From NCBI RefSeq assembly GCF_036226445.1, contig NZ_CP108474.1:7812001-7876000 (forward strand): a stretch of DNA of 64,000 nucleotides, in the 5' to 3' direction. Below, piece by piece: positions 41,043-51,793 of this stretch. Positions within the stretch are counted from its first letter, which is position 1. Every line of letters starts with the position of its first letter. Position numbers and translations under genes: made by a program. The notes below the pieces were generated by a model, which was not told the DNA's origin, ran no database searches, and saw nothing but the letters and a program-made list of their open reading frames with translations. This stretch comes from Streptomyces sp. NBC_01255. GTDB taxonomy: Bacteria > Actinomycetota > Actinomycetes > Streptomycetales > Streptomycetaceae.

Positions 41043-43217
41043 GTGTCCAGTCCCCCCTCCACGCCCACTCGTCCTCGCGGGCGCAACGCAATGTCCCTTG
41101 TGTCGCTCGGCGCCCTGCTGGCGTCCTCGCTCACCCTGAGTCTGTCCCCGCAGGCACAGGCCGCGGAGACGCTTCTCTCCCAGGGCAAGGCGGCCACCGC
41201 CTCCTCCCAGGAGGGTGAGGCGTTCACCGCCGGCGCCGCTGTCGACGGCAACCTGACCGGTACCCGGTGGGCCAGCCAGTGGCGAGACGGCGAATGGATC
41301 CAGGTCGATCTCGGCGCGAGCAGGAACCTGAGCCGCGTCGTGCTCAACTGGGAGGGCGCCTACGGCAAGGCGTACGAGATCCAGGCGTCCGACAACGGCA
41401 CCGACTGGCGGACCCTGAAGACCGTGTCGGGCGGCGACGGCGGCACGGACGATCTCACCGTCTCCGGCTCGGGCCGGTACGTCCGCATGCAGGGCCTCGC
41501 CCGCTCCGGCGGCTACGGCTACTCCCTGTGGGAGTTCCAGGTCTACGGCACCGACGCCGGGACCAACCCTCCGCCGGCGGGCGCGGTCAAGGTGACCGGT
41601 TCGCAGGGGAACTGGCAGCTGACCGTCGGCGGGCAGCCGTACACGGTCAAGGGCCTCACCTGGGGCCCGGCGATGGCCGACGCTCCCCGCTACATGCCGG
41701 ACCTGAAGTCCATGGGCGTCAACACCGTCCGGACCTGGGGGACGGACGCCTCCAGCAAGCCCCTGCTCGACGCCGCGGCCGCCCAGGGGCTGAAGGTCGT
41801 CAACGGCTTCTGGCTCCAGCCCGGCGGCGGCCCCGGTTCCGGCGGGTGTGTCAACTACGTCACCGACACGACGTACAAGAACACCATGCTCACCGAGTTC
41901 GCCAAGTGGGTCGACACCTACAAGTCCCACCCGGCGACACTGATGTGGAACGTCGGCAACGAGTCCGTCCTCGGCCTGCAGAACTGTTACGGCGGCACCG
42001 AGCTGGAGGCCCAGCGCAACGCGTACACGACCTTCGTGAACGACGTCGCCAAGAAGATCCACTCCATCGACCCCGACCACCCCGTGACCTCCACGGACGC
42101 GTGGACCGGCGCCTGGCCCTACTACAAGCGCAACGCCCCGGACCTCGACCTGTACTCGATGAACTCCTACGGCAACCTCTGCAAGGTGCGCCAGGACTGG
42201 ATCGACGGCGGCTACGACAAGCCGTACATCATCACCGAGGGCGGCCCGGCCGGCGAGTGGGAGGTCCCCGACGACGTCAACGGCATCCCCGACGAGCCCA
42301 CCGACGTCCAGAAGGCCGACGGCTACACCACGGGCTGGGGCTGCGTCACCGGCCACCAGGGCGTCGCCCTCGGCGCCACCCTCTTCCACTACGGCCTGGA
42401 GCACGACTTCGGCGGCGTCTGGTTCAACCTGCTGCCCGACGGGCTGAAGCGACTGTCGTACTACGCCGTGAAGAAGGCGTACACCGGCTCCACCGCGGGC
42501 GACAACACCCCGCCCGTCATCACGAACATGACCGTCAGCCCGGCCTCCGCGGCCCCGGCGGGACGTGAGTTCACGGTCCGCGCCGACATCCGCGACCCCG
42601 ACGGCGACCCGATCACACCCAAGATCTACCTCAGCGGAAACTACGCCAACGGCGACAAGCGGCTCGTCGACGCGCAGTACCGCTCCCTGGGCAACGGCAC
42701 CTTCGCCGTCACCGCGCCCGAGAAGCTCGGTGTCTGGAAGGTCTACATCCAGGCCGAGGACGGCCGCGGGAACGCCGGCATCGAGACGAAGTCCGTCAAG
42801 GTCGTCGCCCCGCCCGTCACCGGCACCAACATCGCCCAGGGCCGGCCCACCACCGCCTCCTCCGCCCAGGCCTCGTACGGCGACTGCCCCTGCCCCGCCT
42901 CCAACGCCACCGACGGCAACACCTCCACCCGCTGGGCCAGCGACTGGAGCGACCCGCAGTGGATCCAGGTCGACCTCGGCTCGGCCAAGCCCATCCGCAC
43001 CCTGCAGCTCGTCTGGGACCCCGCCTACGCCAAGTCCTACGACGTGCAGGTCTCCGACGACGGGAACACCTGGCGGACCGTCCACACCACCACCACGGGC
43101 AACGGGGACATCGACACCGTCGAGACCGCCACCACCGCCCGGTACGTCAAGCTCCAGCTCACCGCGCGCGGCACCGGGTGGGGCTACTCCCTCCACGAGT
43201 TCGGCGTCTACAGCTGA
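41043..43217 (+). CDS. Secreted clan GH-A (GH2/GH5-like) hydrolase with two discoidin domains
   Basis: 724 residues. Signal peptide (LVSLGALLASSLTLSLSPQAQA). N-terminal F5/8C domain (residues about 40-170), then a TIM barrel with GLTWGPAMADAPRYMPDLKSMGVNTVRTWG, acid/base Glu in LMWNVGNESVLG and candidate nucleophile Glu in YIITEGGPAGEWE. A Bacterial-Ig-like segment (DNTPPVITNMTVSPASA) and a second, different F5/8C domain (residues about 590-724) follow. The two F5/8C copies suggest polysaccharide anchoring. GTG start with AGGAG 7 nt upstream. The first discoidin domain is very similar to that of the preceding protein. Confidence 0.85.
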   Translation: MSSPPSTPTRPRGRNAMSLVSLGALLASSLTLSLSPQAQAAETLLSQGKAATASSQEGEAFTAGAAVDGNLTGTRWASQWRDGEWIQVDLGASRNLSRVVLNWEGAYGKAYEIQASDNGTDWRTLKTVSGGDGGTDDLTVSGSGRYVRMQGLARSGGYGYSLWEFQVYGTDAGTNPPPAGAVKVTGSQGNWQLTVGGQPYTVKGLTWGPAMADAPRYMPDLKSMGVNTVRTWGTDASSKPLLDAAAAQGLKVVNGFWLQPGGGPGSGGCVNYVTDTTYKNTMLTEFAKWVDTYKSHPATLMWNVGNESVLGLQNCYGGTELEAQRNAYTTFVNDVAKKIHSIDPDHPVTSTDAWTGAWPYYKRNAPDLDLYSMNSYGNLCKVRQDWIDGGYDKPYIITEGGPAGEWEVPDDVNGIPDEPTDVQKADGYTTGWGCVTGHQGVALGATLFHYGLEHDFGGVWFNLLPDGLKRLSYYAVKKAYTGSTAGDNTPPVITNMTVSPASAAPAGREFTVRADIRDPDGDPITPKIYLSGNYANGDKRLVDAQYRSLGNGTFAVTAPEKLGVWKVYIQAEDGRGNAGIETKSVKVVAPPVTGTNIAQGRPTTASSAQASYGDCPCPASNATDGNTSTRWASDWSDPQWIQVDLGSAKPIRTLQLVWDPAYAKSYDVQVSDDGNTWRTVHTTTTGNGDIDTVETATTARYVKLQLTARGTGWGYSLHEFGVYS

Positions 43218-43239
43218 CGACGCCGGACTCCCTGAACGG

Positions 43240-43275
43240 GGGTGGCGGGGCCCGCAGCAGGACTCCGCCACCCCT
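43240..43275 (+). terminator. Hairpin after the GH-A hydrolase
   Basis: GGGGTGGCGG, 16-nt loop, CCGCCACCCC: a 10-bp perfect stem 22 nt after the stop. Confidence 0.8.
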
Positions 43276-43359
43276 GCACCACCGCACGGGAACCCATCAC
43301 ACCAGTCGCGTGGCGTCTTCGCGTTCACGCGAAACCACCCCCATGGGCAGGAGATCCCC

Positions 43360-44451
43360 ATGAGATCGAGTCCGAAGCGGCTCCCCGCACTCCTCCTCGG
43401 CACGGCCCTCGTCGCCGGCGTCCTCGGCATCGGCACCATCGCCTCCGCCGCGGACACGGACAACAGCACCCCGCCCGCCGCCGTCGCGGCCAACGCCCAC
43501 AGCGGACACATCATGGCCGCCTCCACCCAGGCCTCGGGCGACGACGCCGACGGAGACGGCTACATCCCGGCCGTACCCCAGGTCACCGATGTGACACCGT
43601 CCACAGCCACCCCGCCCCCGGCCTACCACCACGAGTTCCAGGCCGGCTGCGCCGTCACCCACACCGCGCCGGACGACCCGATCGTCTACCCGGGCCAGTT
43701 CGGCAAGTCCCACGACCACACGTTCATGGGCAACACCTCCACCAACGCCGCCAGCACCACCGGCTCGCTCTACGGAGGCACCACCACCTGCAAGGCGCCC
43801 GCGGACGCCTCCGCGTACTGGATGCCCTCGCTGTACAAGGGTGACCAGAAGATCCTGCCCGTCGGCCCGCAGGTCATCTACTACAAGGCGGGCGTCACCG
43901 ACTACCGGAGCGTGCGGCCCTTCCCCAAGGGGCTGCGGTTCGTCGTCGGCAACCCGATGCAGAGCGCCGAGGAGTTCCGGGCTCACAAGGGCTTCGTCGA
44001 GGGCTGGGAATGCGGTGACAGCTTCTTCAACACCGACATCCCGGCGAGCTGTCCGAGCCGGCCCGACGTCCAGCTCAACCTGCGCATGCAGGCCCCCAGT
44101 TGCTGGAACGGCCTGTACCTCGACACCCCCGACCACAAGAGCCACATGGCCTACCCGGTGGTCAAGCCCGGAACCAACGACAACATGTGCCCGGCCTCCC
44201 ACCCGGTCGCCCTGCCGATGATCGAGTTCAAGATGGCATGGCCGGTCAACGGCGACATGTCCCAGGTCCGCCTGGCCAGCGGCCGCGGCTACTCCTTCCA
44301 CTACGACTTCTTCAACGCGTGGGAGGAGCGCACCCTCAAGGCCATGGTCGACCACTGCATCGTCGGCGGCCTGCAGTGCGACACCCGAGGCTTCGACCTG
44401 TACCGCCCCGAACGCGGGACCGTGCTGAACGCGGACCACCGTCTGCCCTGA
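43360..44451 (+). CDS. Secreted DUF1996-domain protein
   Basis: 363 residues. Signal peptide (LPALLLGTALVAGVLGIGTIASA). Residues about 80-330 match DUF1996 in pattern: HHEFQAGCAVTH, GKSHDHTFMGNTSTNAASTTGSLYGGTTTC, SAYWMPSLYKGD, YYKAG, FPKGLRFVVGNP and the DTPDHKSHMAYP box. The conserved His/Asp residues suggest metal binding. The family is common in fungi and actinomycetes near glycan-degrading enzymes but has no established activity. ATG start with CAGGAG 6 nt upstream, flanked by hairpins on both sides. Confidence 0.88.
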   Translation: MRSSPKRLPALLLGTALVAGVLGIGTIASAADTDNSTPPAAVAANAHSGHIMAASTQASGDDADGDGYIPAVPQVTDVTPSTATPPPAYHHEFQAGCAVTHTAPDDPIVYPGQFGKSHDHTFMGNTSTNAASTTGSLYGGTTTCKAPADASAYWMPSLYKGDQKILPVGPQVIYYKAGVTDYRSVRPFPKGLRFVVGNPMQSAEEFRAHKGFVEGWECGDSFFNTDIPASCPSRPDVQLNLRMQAPSCWNGLYLDTPDHKSHMAYPVVKPGTNDNMCPASHPVALPMIEFKMAWPVNGDMSQVRLASGRGYSFHYDFFNAWEERTLKAMVDHCIVGGLQCDTRGFDLYRPERGTVLNADHRLP

Positions 44452-44465
44452 CCCTTCGTCCCCGC

Positions 44466-44499
44466 ACGGCCCGGACGCCCGCGACGGCGTCCGGGCCGT
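44466..44499 (+). terminator. Hairpin after the DUF1996 gene
   Basis: ACGGCCCGGACGCC, 6-nt loop, exact complement: a 14-bp stem 14 nt after the stop and 45 nt before the next start. Confidence 0.88.
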
Positions 44500-44544
44500 C
44501 CTCACGCCCGCGCGACCTCCCTCCCCTCGCCCCAGGAGCATCCC

Positions 44545-45957
<1,413 letters not shown>

Positions 45958-45981
45958 CACGGCCACGGCACACGCGCGGCT

Positions 45982-46010
45982 GCCCCGGGCGAGGAGAACT
46001 CGCCCGGGGC
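45982..46010. terminator. Bidirectional hairpin terminator
   Basis: GCCCCGGGCGAG, 5-nt loop, exact complement between the convergent GH1 and MMPL genes. Confidence 0.9.
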
Positions 46011-46044
46011 CTTCACCGCGTCCGGTACACAAGGTCGGCCCAGG

Positions 46045-48285
46045 TCAGCCCACCAAGTGGTTCTCCCGTGCGGAGCGGTCCGAGGGGTTCGCGGCCTGCC
46101 GGTTCAGCTTCTCGCCCTCCACGTCGATGTTCGGGAGGAGCCGGTCGAGCCACTTCGGGAGCCACCAGGCGGACTCGCCCAGCAGGGCGAACAGCGCGGG
46201 CACGAGGGCCATGCGGACGACGAAGGCGTCGAAGAGCACGGCGGCCGCGAGGCCGAAGCCGATCATCTTGACGAAGTCGTTGTCCTCCACGATGAAGCCG
46301 GAGAAGACGCTGGTCATGATGATCGCCGCCGCGCTGACGACCCGGCCCCCGTACCGGAACCCGGTGACGACCGCCTCGGCGGGACGGGCGCCGTGGACGT
46401 ACGCCTCACGCATCCGGGACACCAGGAAGACCTCGTAGTCCATGGCGAGACCGAAGACCACGCCGATCATGAAGATCGGCAGGGTGCTCATGACCGGGCC
46501 CGGCTGGTCCACGCCGAAGAGGTCGGCGAGCCAGCCCCACTGGAAGACGGCCACGACGGCCCCGAGCGCGGCGGACACCGACAGGAGGAAGCCGAGCGCC
46601 GCCTTGAGGGGGACGAGCACGGAGCGGAAGACGAGCATGAGCAGGAGGAAGGCGAGACCGACCACCAGCGCGAGATACGGGAGCAGGGCGTCGTCCAGCG
46701 TCTGCGAGAAGTCGATGAACATCGCGGTCTGCCCGGCGACCAGGATCTCCGAGGCGCCCGACCGGGACTCCAGACCGTCCGTCATCCCGCGGAGGGCGTG
46801 CACCAGGTCCTCGGTCCGGCTGTCGGTGGGGCCGGTGGCGGGGACGACGGTGACGAGGGCGGTGTCGCCCGACGTGTTGACGGTGGCGGGGGTCACGGCG
46901 TCGACACCCCGGACTCCTTCCAGGGCCGTGCGGACCTTCTCCGCCGCGGTCTTCGCGTCCGTGGCCTCGACGGTGACCGTCAGCGGCCCGTTGAACCCGG
47001 GTCCGAACGCATCGGACAGCAGGTCGTACGCCTTGCGCTGGGTGGTGTGCGGGGCCATCGAGCCCTCGCCCGGCAGGCCCAGTTCGAGGCTCGCGGCGGG
47101 TACGGCGACGGCGCCGAGGCTCATGACGCCGAGGAGCAGTACGGCGACGGGGTGCCGCAGCACGAACGCGGCCCAGCGGGCGCCGAGGTTGGGCTTGCGG
47201 CGGGCCGCGCGCTCGGCGGCCTTGCGCTGCTGACGCTTCGACAGCGGCTTGCCGGTGTACTGCTTGCGGTCCCTGCGGGCCAGCACCCTTACGGGGGCGA
47301 AGGCGAGGAGCGCGGGCACGAGGGTGATCGCGACGAGTACGGCGATGGCGACCGTGCCGGCCGCGGTGAGGCCCATCTTGGTGAGCATCGGGACGTTCAC
47401 CACGGCGAGCCCCGCCAGGGCGATGATCACGGTGAGGCCCGCGAAGACGACCGCCGAACCGGCGGTTCCCACGGCACGGGAGGCGGCCTCCGCGCGTTCA
47501 CGCCCCTCGGCGATCTCGGAGCGGTAGCGGGAGACGATGAACAGGGCGTAGTCGATGCCGACGGCGAGTCCGATCATCATCGCGAGCATCGAGGTCGTGG
47601 ACGACAGGCCGAGCGTGCTGCCCAGTGCGGCGATGCCGCTGACGCCGATGCCGACACCGATCACGGCCGTCAGCAGGGGCATTCCGGCGGCGACGAGGGA
47701 GCCGAAGGTGAGGAGCAGGACGACGGCGGAGACGAGGATGCCGATCTTCTCGCCCGTACCGCTCATGGCCTGCTCGATCTTGACGGCGTCGCCGCCCGCC
47801 TCGACGGCGAGGCCCGCGTCCCGGGCCTCTTCCAGAGCGTCGGCGAGACCGTCGTGCGCCGCGTCGGTCAGCTCGGTCGCACGTGCCGTGTACGTGACGT
47901 ACGCGTACGCGGTCGTACCGTCACCGCTCACGGCGTTCGCCTCGAACGGACCCGCCACGCGCGCTACTTGGGGCGCGCCGGACAGATCCTTGACGAGCCG
48001 CTCGACCTGCGTCTTGCGGGCGGGGGAGGTGATCTTCTCGGCGCCGGGGGCGCGGATGACGACGCGGGCGGCGGCGCCGTCCGCGCGGGCGTCCGGGAAC
48101 TTCTCCTGGAGGAGGTCGAACGCCTTCTGGGACTCCGTGCCGGGCATCGAGAAGGTGTCCGCGGGCGGGGCGGCGGCGGTGGAGGCCGCGACGCCGGCGC
48201 CGACGAGGGCGAGGAGCCACAGGAGGACGACCAGGCCCCGCCGTCGGAAGGCGAAGCGGCCGAGTCTGGAGAGGAAGGTGGCCAC
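46045..48285 (-). CDS. MMPL-family (RND-type) membrane transporter
   Basis: 746 residues with 12 predicted membrane helices in two halves, each with a large extracytoplasmic loop. Proton-relay Asp-Tyr motifs appear twice: GLAVGIDYALFIVSRYRSE and VFGLAMDYEVFLVSRMREAY. The family exports lipids, siderophores and lipid-linked natural products. GTG start with AGGA 8 nt upstream. A longer reading to 48543 runs antisense-type composition over the ferredoxin gene and was rejected. It follows P450 and ferredoxin on the same strand but with a 124-nt gap. Confidence 0.92.
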   Translation of the reverse strand: MATFLSRLGRFAFRRRGLVVLLWLLALVGAGVAASTAAAPPADTFSMPGTESQKAFDLLQEKFPDARADGAAARVVIRAPGAEKITSPARKTQVERLVKDLSGAPQVARVAGPFEANAVSGDGTTAYAYVTYTARATELTDAAHDGLADALEEARDAGLAVEAGGDAVKIEQAMSGTGEKIGILVSAVVLLLTFGSLVAAGMPLLTAVIGVGIGVSGIAALGSTLGLSSTTSMLAMMIGLAVGIDYALFIVSRYRSEIAEGRERAEAASRAVGTAGSAVVFAGLTVIIALAGLAVVNVPMLTKMGLTAAGTVAIAVLVAITLVPALLAFAPVRVLARRDRKQYTGKPLSKRQQRKAAERAARRKPNLGARWAAFVLRHPVAVLLLGVMSLGAVAVPAASLELGLPGEGSMAPHTTQRKAYDLLSDAFGPGFNGPLTVTVEATDAKTAAEKVRTALEGVRGVDAVTPATVNTSGDTALVTVVPATGPTDSRTEDLVHALRGMTDGLESRSGASEILVAGQTAMFIDFSQTLDDALLPYLALVVGLAFLLLMLVFRSVLVPLKAALGFLLSVSAALGAVVAVFQWGWLADLFGVDQPGPVMSTLPIFMIGVVFGLAMDYEVFLVSRMREAYVHGARPAEAVVTGFRYGGRVVSAAAIIMTSVFSGFIVEDNDFVKMIGFGLAAAVLFDAFVVRMALVPALFALLGESAWWLPKWLDRLLPNIDVEGEKLNRQAANPSDRSARENHLVG

Positions 48286-48409
48286 GGGAGGAATCCTGTC
48301 GGTGAGGTGGTCCGAGGGTCTGGTGGTGGGGAGGTCCGCCGCCGAGGGCATGCCGAGGGCATGCCGAAGGCGCCGTCGGCGGCGGACGGGGGTCGTGCGG
48401 TGGGTGTGG

Positions 48410-48625
48410 TTACGCGGCGGGGGTGGAGCCGTGCCGCGTGAGGGTGATGGCGGAGGCCGGGCAGACGCCGGCGGCGACGCGGACCGCGGCGTGCAGGTCC
48501 TGCGGCGGCCGGGCGTCCAGCAGGACGACCAGGCCCTCGTCATCGTCCTGGTCGAAGACCTGAGGAGCGGTCAGGGCGCACATGCCGGCGCCGAGGCAGC
48601 GGTCGCGGTCGACACGGATGTCCAC
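48410..48625 (-). CDS. 3Fe-4S-type ferredoxin
   Basis: 71 residues: RVDRDRCLGAGMCALTAPQVFDQ and CPASAITL supply three cysteines in the pattern of single-cluster actinobacterial ferredoxins that feed electrons to P450s. GTG start only 4 nt after the P450 stop, so the two are one translational unit and this is very likely its redox partner. Confidence 0.9.
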   Translation of the reverse strand: MDIRVDRDRCLGAGMCALTAPQVFDQDDDEGLVVLLDARPPQDLHAAVRVAAGVCPASAITLTRHGSTPAA

Positions 48626-48629
48626 GGGA

Positions 48630-49874
48630 TCAGTTCTCGTCCCAGGTGACCGGCAGCCGGTGCACGCCGTAGATGTTCATGTCCGTCCGCAGGGGCACGT
48701 CCTCGGCCGGCACGTCGAGCCGCAGCGTGGGGAACCGCCTCAGCAGCGCCGGCAGGGCCACCGTCAGCTCGACGCGGGCCAGTTGCTGGCCCAGGCACTG
48801 GTGGATGCCGTGTCCGAAGCCCAGGTGTCCCGTGGCCTTGCGGTGCAGGTCGAGGACGTCGGGGTCGGGGAACCGGGCCGGGTCCCGGTTGGCGGCCTCC
48901 ATCGAGAGGGTGACGCTCTCGCCCGCCCTGACGATCCGGCCTTCCAGCTCGACGTCCTCCAGCGCGGACTTCACGCCGGTGTGGGCGATGGTCAGGTAGC
49001 GCATGAGTTCTTCGACGGCCTGGGGGGCGAGCTCCGGGTCCGTCCGCAGGGCGTCGGCCTGCGCGGGATCGAGGAGGAGCGCGAACGTTCCGTGGGCGAT
49101 CATGTTGGCGGTGGTGTCGAGCCCGGCGGCGAGCAGGAAGCCCCCGATGCCCACGAGTTCCTCGTCGGTGAGGTCGGAGTCCCGGGCCAGGTCACCGAGC
49201 AGGTCGTCGGCGGGTGCGGCGCGCTTGGCGGCGACCAGCTCGGCCATGTACTCCTGGAGTCCGGTGTAGGCGGCGTACCGGTCCTCGGGTGTCACGTCGA
49301 TGGACATGATCGTGTGGGCGTGGCCCTGGAAGCGGTCGCGGTCGGCGTAGGGCACGCCGAGCAGCTCGCAGATCATCAGTGCGGGGAGGGGGCGGGCGAA
49401 CGCCTCGACCAGGTCGGTGCCGGGGCCGCCTCGTTCCATCGCGTCCAGGTGCTCGGTGGTGATCTCCGCGACCCGGTCGGACAGCTGCCGCATCCGGCGG
49501 ACGGTGAACTTGCCCGTCAGGATGCGCCGTAAGCGGGTGTGCTCGGGGGCGTCCATCCCGGTCATGTCGCCGACCGGGGCCGGCGGCAGCGGGCCCTCCG
49601 GACCCCCGGGGAAGGGGTAGTGCAGCAGCTCGTACCGTGAGCTGAAGCGGCTGTCCGCCATGATCGCGCGGACCGTGGAGTAGCCGGTGGCCAGCCAGCC
49701 GACGTGCCCGTCGGGGTACGTCATCCGGGCGAGCGGGCTCTGCTCGCGCAGCCCCGCCAGCGCGGCGGGCGGGTCGAAGGGGCAGCCGGGGGTGCGCCGC
49801 GTGGCGAGGGTGACGGGCTCGGTGGTCCCCGGGTTCTCCGTGGAGTCGGGACCGGTCGACGGTTCGTGCTGCAT
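48630..49874 (-). CDS. Cytochrome P450 (CYP105/107-like)
   Basis: 414 residues. I-helix [20 protein letters not shown] (lacking the usual acid before Thr by one position), ExxR in EELMRYL, haem loop [22 protein letters not shown]. Bacterial class I soluble P450 that hydroxylates small molecules. ATG with GGAGG 6 nt upstream. It contains a TTA codon at residue 115 (49530-49532), so bldA may limit its translation. It is followed by its ferredoxin. Confidence 0.92.
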   Translation of the reverse strand: MQHEPSTGPDSTENPGTTEPVTLATRRTPGCPFDPPAALAGLREQSPLARMTYPDGHVGWLATGYSTVRAIMADSRFSSRYELLHYPFPGGPEGPLPPAPVGDMTGMDAPEHTRLRRILTGKFTVRRMRQLSDRVAEITTEHLDAMERGGPGTDLVEAFARPLPALMICELLGVPYADRDRFQGHAHTIMSIDVTPEDRYAAYTGLQEYMAELVAAKRAAPADDLLGDLARDSDLTDEELVGIGGFLLAAGLDTTANMIAHGTFALLLDPAQADALRTDPELAPQAVEELMRYLTIAHTGVKSALEDVELEGRIVRAGESVTLSMEAANRDPARFPDPDVLDLHRKATGHLGFGHGIHQCLGQQLARVELTVALPALLRRFPTLRLDVPAEDVPLRTDMNIYGVHRLPVTWDEN

Positions 49875-49912
49875 CGTGTCCTCCGTGGTGAGTGTCGTGC
49901 GGTGGCGGGGGG

Positions 49913-50704
49913 TCAGAGCGTGGCCGTGCGGCCGAAGGCGGATCGCGCCCAGAGGTAGCCGGCGCACGTGAGACCGACGCACCAGGCGAGGGCGAGGTAT
50001 CCGCTGTTGCCGATGCCGGTTCCCATGAGCAGGCCGCGCAGGGTCTCGATGACCGGGGTGAAGGGCTGGTACTCGGCGAACCAGCGCAGCCCGGCAGGCA
50101 TGGAGTCGGTCGGCACGATCGCGCTGCCGAGGAAGGGCAGGAAGGCCAGCGGCAGGGGCGCGTTGCTCGCCGATTCGGGGGTCTTGGCCACCAGGCCCAT
50201 GCCGGCCGACAGCCAGGTCAGCGCCAGTGTGAGGAAGCCGAGGAGGCCGAGGGCGGCGACCCACTCGACGGCGGAGGCGTCGGGGCGGAAGCCGATGGCG
50301 AGCGCGATGCCGATCACCAGGGCGATGGCGATCATGGTCTGGATGACGCGGCCGACGACGTGCCCGGTGAGGAACGCGGCACGCGAGATCGACATCGTTC
50401 GGAACCGGTTGACGATGCCCTCGGTCATGTCGACACAGACGCCGACCGCCGTCGCCACCGCGCCGGCCGTCGCGGCCATCAGGATGATGCCGGGAGCGAC
50501 GTAGTCGATGTAGGCGCCGCCGCCGGTGGGCGCGCCGGCGATGCCGCTGCCGAGCGCGCCGCCGAAGGCGTAGTTGAACAGCAGCAGCATCATCACGGGC
50601 ATGATGACGGTGGACAGGGTCATCGACGGGTAGCGCAGGGCGTGCTTGAGACTGCGCCGCAGCATGGTCATCGAGTCGCGGGCGGCGTACGAGAGGGAGC
50701 TCAT
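49913..50704 (-). CDS. ABC-2-type permease (DrrB-like)
   Basis: 263 residues, six predicted membrane helices: [55 protein letters not shown] and [16 protein letters not shown]. The [12 protein letters not shown] element is typical of DrrB multidrug/antibiotic exporters. The ATG overlaps the ATPase stop (ATGA). It lies 38 nt upstream of the P450 start, so the exporter and P450 may be co-transcribed. Confidence 0.92.
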   Translation of the reverse strand: MSSLSYAARDSMTMLRRSLKHALRYPSMTLSTVIMPVMMLLLFNYAFGGALGSGIAGAPTGGGAYIDYVAPGIILMAATAGAVATAVGVCVDMTEGIVNRFRTMSISRAAFLTGHVVGRVIQTMIAIALVIGIALAIGFRPDASAVEWVAALGLLGFLTLALTWLSAGMGLVAKTPESASNAPLPLAFLPFLGSAIVPTDSMPAGLRWFAEYQPFTPVIETLRGLLMGTGIGNSGYLALAWCVGLTCAGYLWARSAFGRTATL

Positions 50705-51678
50705 CGGGCCATCTCCGTAGGGTTGTCGGGGGTGCCGTGACCGGTGAGGGTGAGGAAGACGTCGTCGAGGTCCGGTGTGTGCACGGTCAGCGACTCGGCC
50801 CGGACGCCCGTGCTGCCGAGAACGTCGAGTACGGCCTGCAGGGCGGGGATGCCGCCGTCGCCGGGGATGCGCAGCGTGAGCTCTTCGAGGTCGCGTGCCG
50901 CCGTACCGAAGTGGAGTGCCCCGGCGTCGAGTTCGCCGCGTGTGGCGAAGCGGAGGCGGATGTGGCCGCCGGGGATGAGGCGCTTGAGCTCGTCGGAGGT
51001 GCCCTCGGCGACGAGCCGGCCCTGGTCGAGGACGGCGATGCGGTCGGCGAGCTGGTCGGCCTCCTCCAGGTACTGCGTGGTGAGGAAGATCGTCACGCCC
51101 TGGTCGGCGACCAGCTCGCGGATGATCTCCCACATGGTGCGGCGGCTGCGGGGGTCGAGCCCGGTGGTCGGTTCGTCGAGGAAGATGATCTCGGGGTCGC
51201 CGACCAGGGTCATCGCGAGGTCGAGTTTGCGGCGCATGCCGCCGGAGAGGGTGCTCACGGGCTTGCGGGCGGCCTCGGTCAGGTCGAACCGCCGCAGGAG
51301 CTCGGCGGCGCGCCGCCTGCCCTCGGCGCGGGGCAGGTGCCGGAGGTCGGCCATGAGGAGCAGGTTCTCCTCGGCGGTGAGGAGGTTGTCGACGGCGGCG
51401 AACTGGCCGGTCACCCCGATGGCGTCCCGGACGCCCTCGGGCCGCTCGGCGAGGTCGTGACCGGCGACCTGCGCCCGGCCGCCGTCGGGGGCGATGAGCG
51501 TGGAGAGGATCTGGACGGTCGTGGTCTTGCCGGCTCCGTTGGGGCCGAGGAGGGCGAAGATCGTGCCCTCGGGGATGGTCAGGTCGATGCCGTCGAGGAC
51601 GACCTTGTCGCCGTAGGACTTGCGCAGCCCGAGGGCGGAGATCGCCGGGGCGGCGGTGGTGAGGGACGTCGCGGGCAT
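50701..51678 (-). CDS. ABC transporter ATPase (DrrA-like)
   Basis: 325 residues. Walker [12 protein letters not shown]-loop [18 protein letters not shown], signature [13 protein letters not shown], Walker [14 protein letters not shown], switch His in [16 protein letters not shown]. The extended C-terminus with [10 protein letters not shown] is characteristic of DrrA. The start is the ATG 7 nt after GGAGGCG; an upstream reading to 51729 lies across the direct repeats and was rejected. Confidence 0.93.
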   Translation of the reverse strand: MPATSLTTAAPAISALGLRKSYGDKVVLDGIDLTIPEGTIFALLGPNGAGKTTTVQILSTLIAPDGGRAQVAGHDLAERPEGVRDAIGVTGQFAAVDNLLTAEENLLLMADLRHLPRAEGRRRAAELLRRFDLTEAARKPVSTLSGGMRRKLDLAMTLVGDPEIIFLDEPTTGLDPRSRRTMWEIIRELVADQGVTIFLTTQYLEEADQLADRIAVLDQGRLVAEGTSDELKRLIPGGHIRLRFATRGELDAGALHFGTAARDLEELTLRIPGDGGIPALQAVLDVLGSTGVRAESLTVHTPDLDDVFLTLTGHGTPDNPTEMAR

Positions 51679-51712
51679 GGGATCCGCCTCCAAGCCATGT
51701 GATGTGACATGA

Positions 51713-51738
51713 CACGTGTGAAATTGCACGTGTGAAAT
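51713..51738. promoter_or_regulatory. Two direct copies of CACGTGTGAAAT upstream of drrA-like gene
   Basis: The 12-bp sequence is repeated exactly with a 14-bp period, in a short AT-richer gap (51679-51793). A third imperfect element (GTGACATGACACG) lies just downstream. Likely promoter/operator elements of the exporter operon; the regulator is unknown. Confidence 0.6.
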
Positions 51739-51793
51739 GGTGTACCTGTCTGCGGGTCGCCGCCGCGAGGGTGGCGACAGCGGCCCGGGGAGG

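Noticed and set aside
48286..48543. N-terminal extension of the MMPL transporter
   Set aside because: Pro/Arg/Ser-rich shadow of the ferredoxin gene; the GTG at 48285 directly precedes the first membrane helix.
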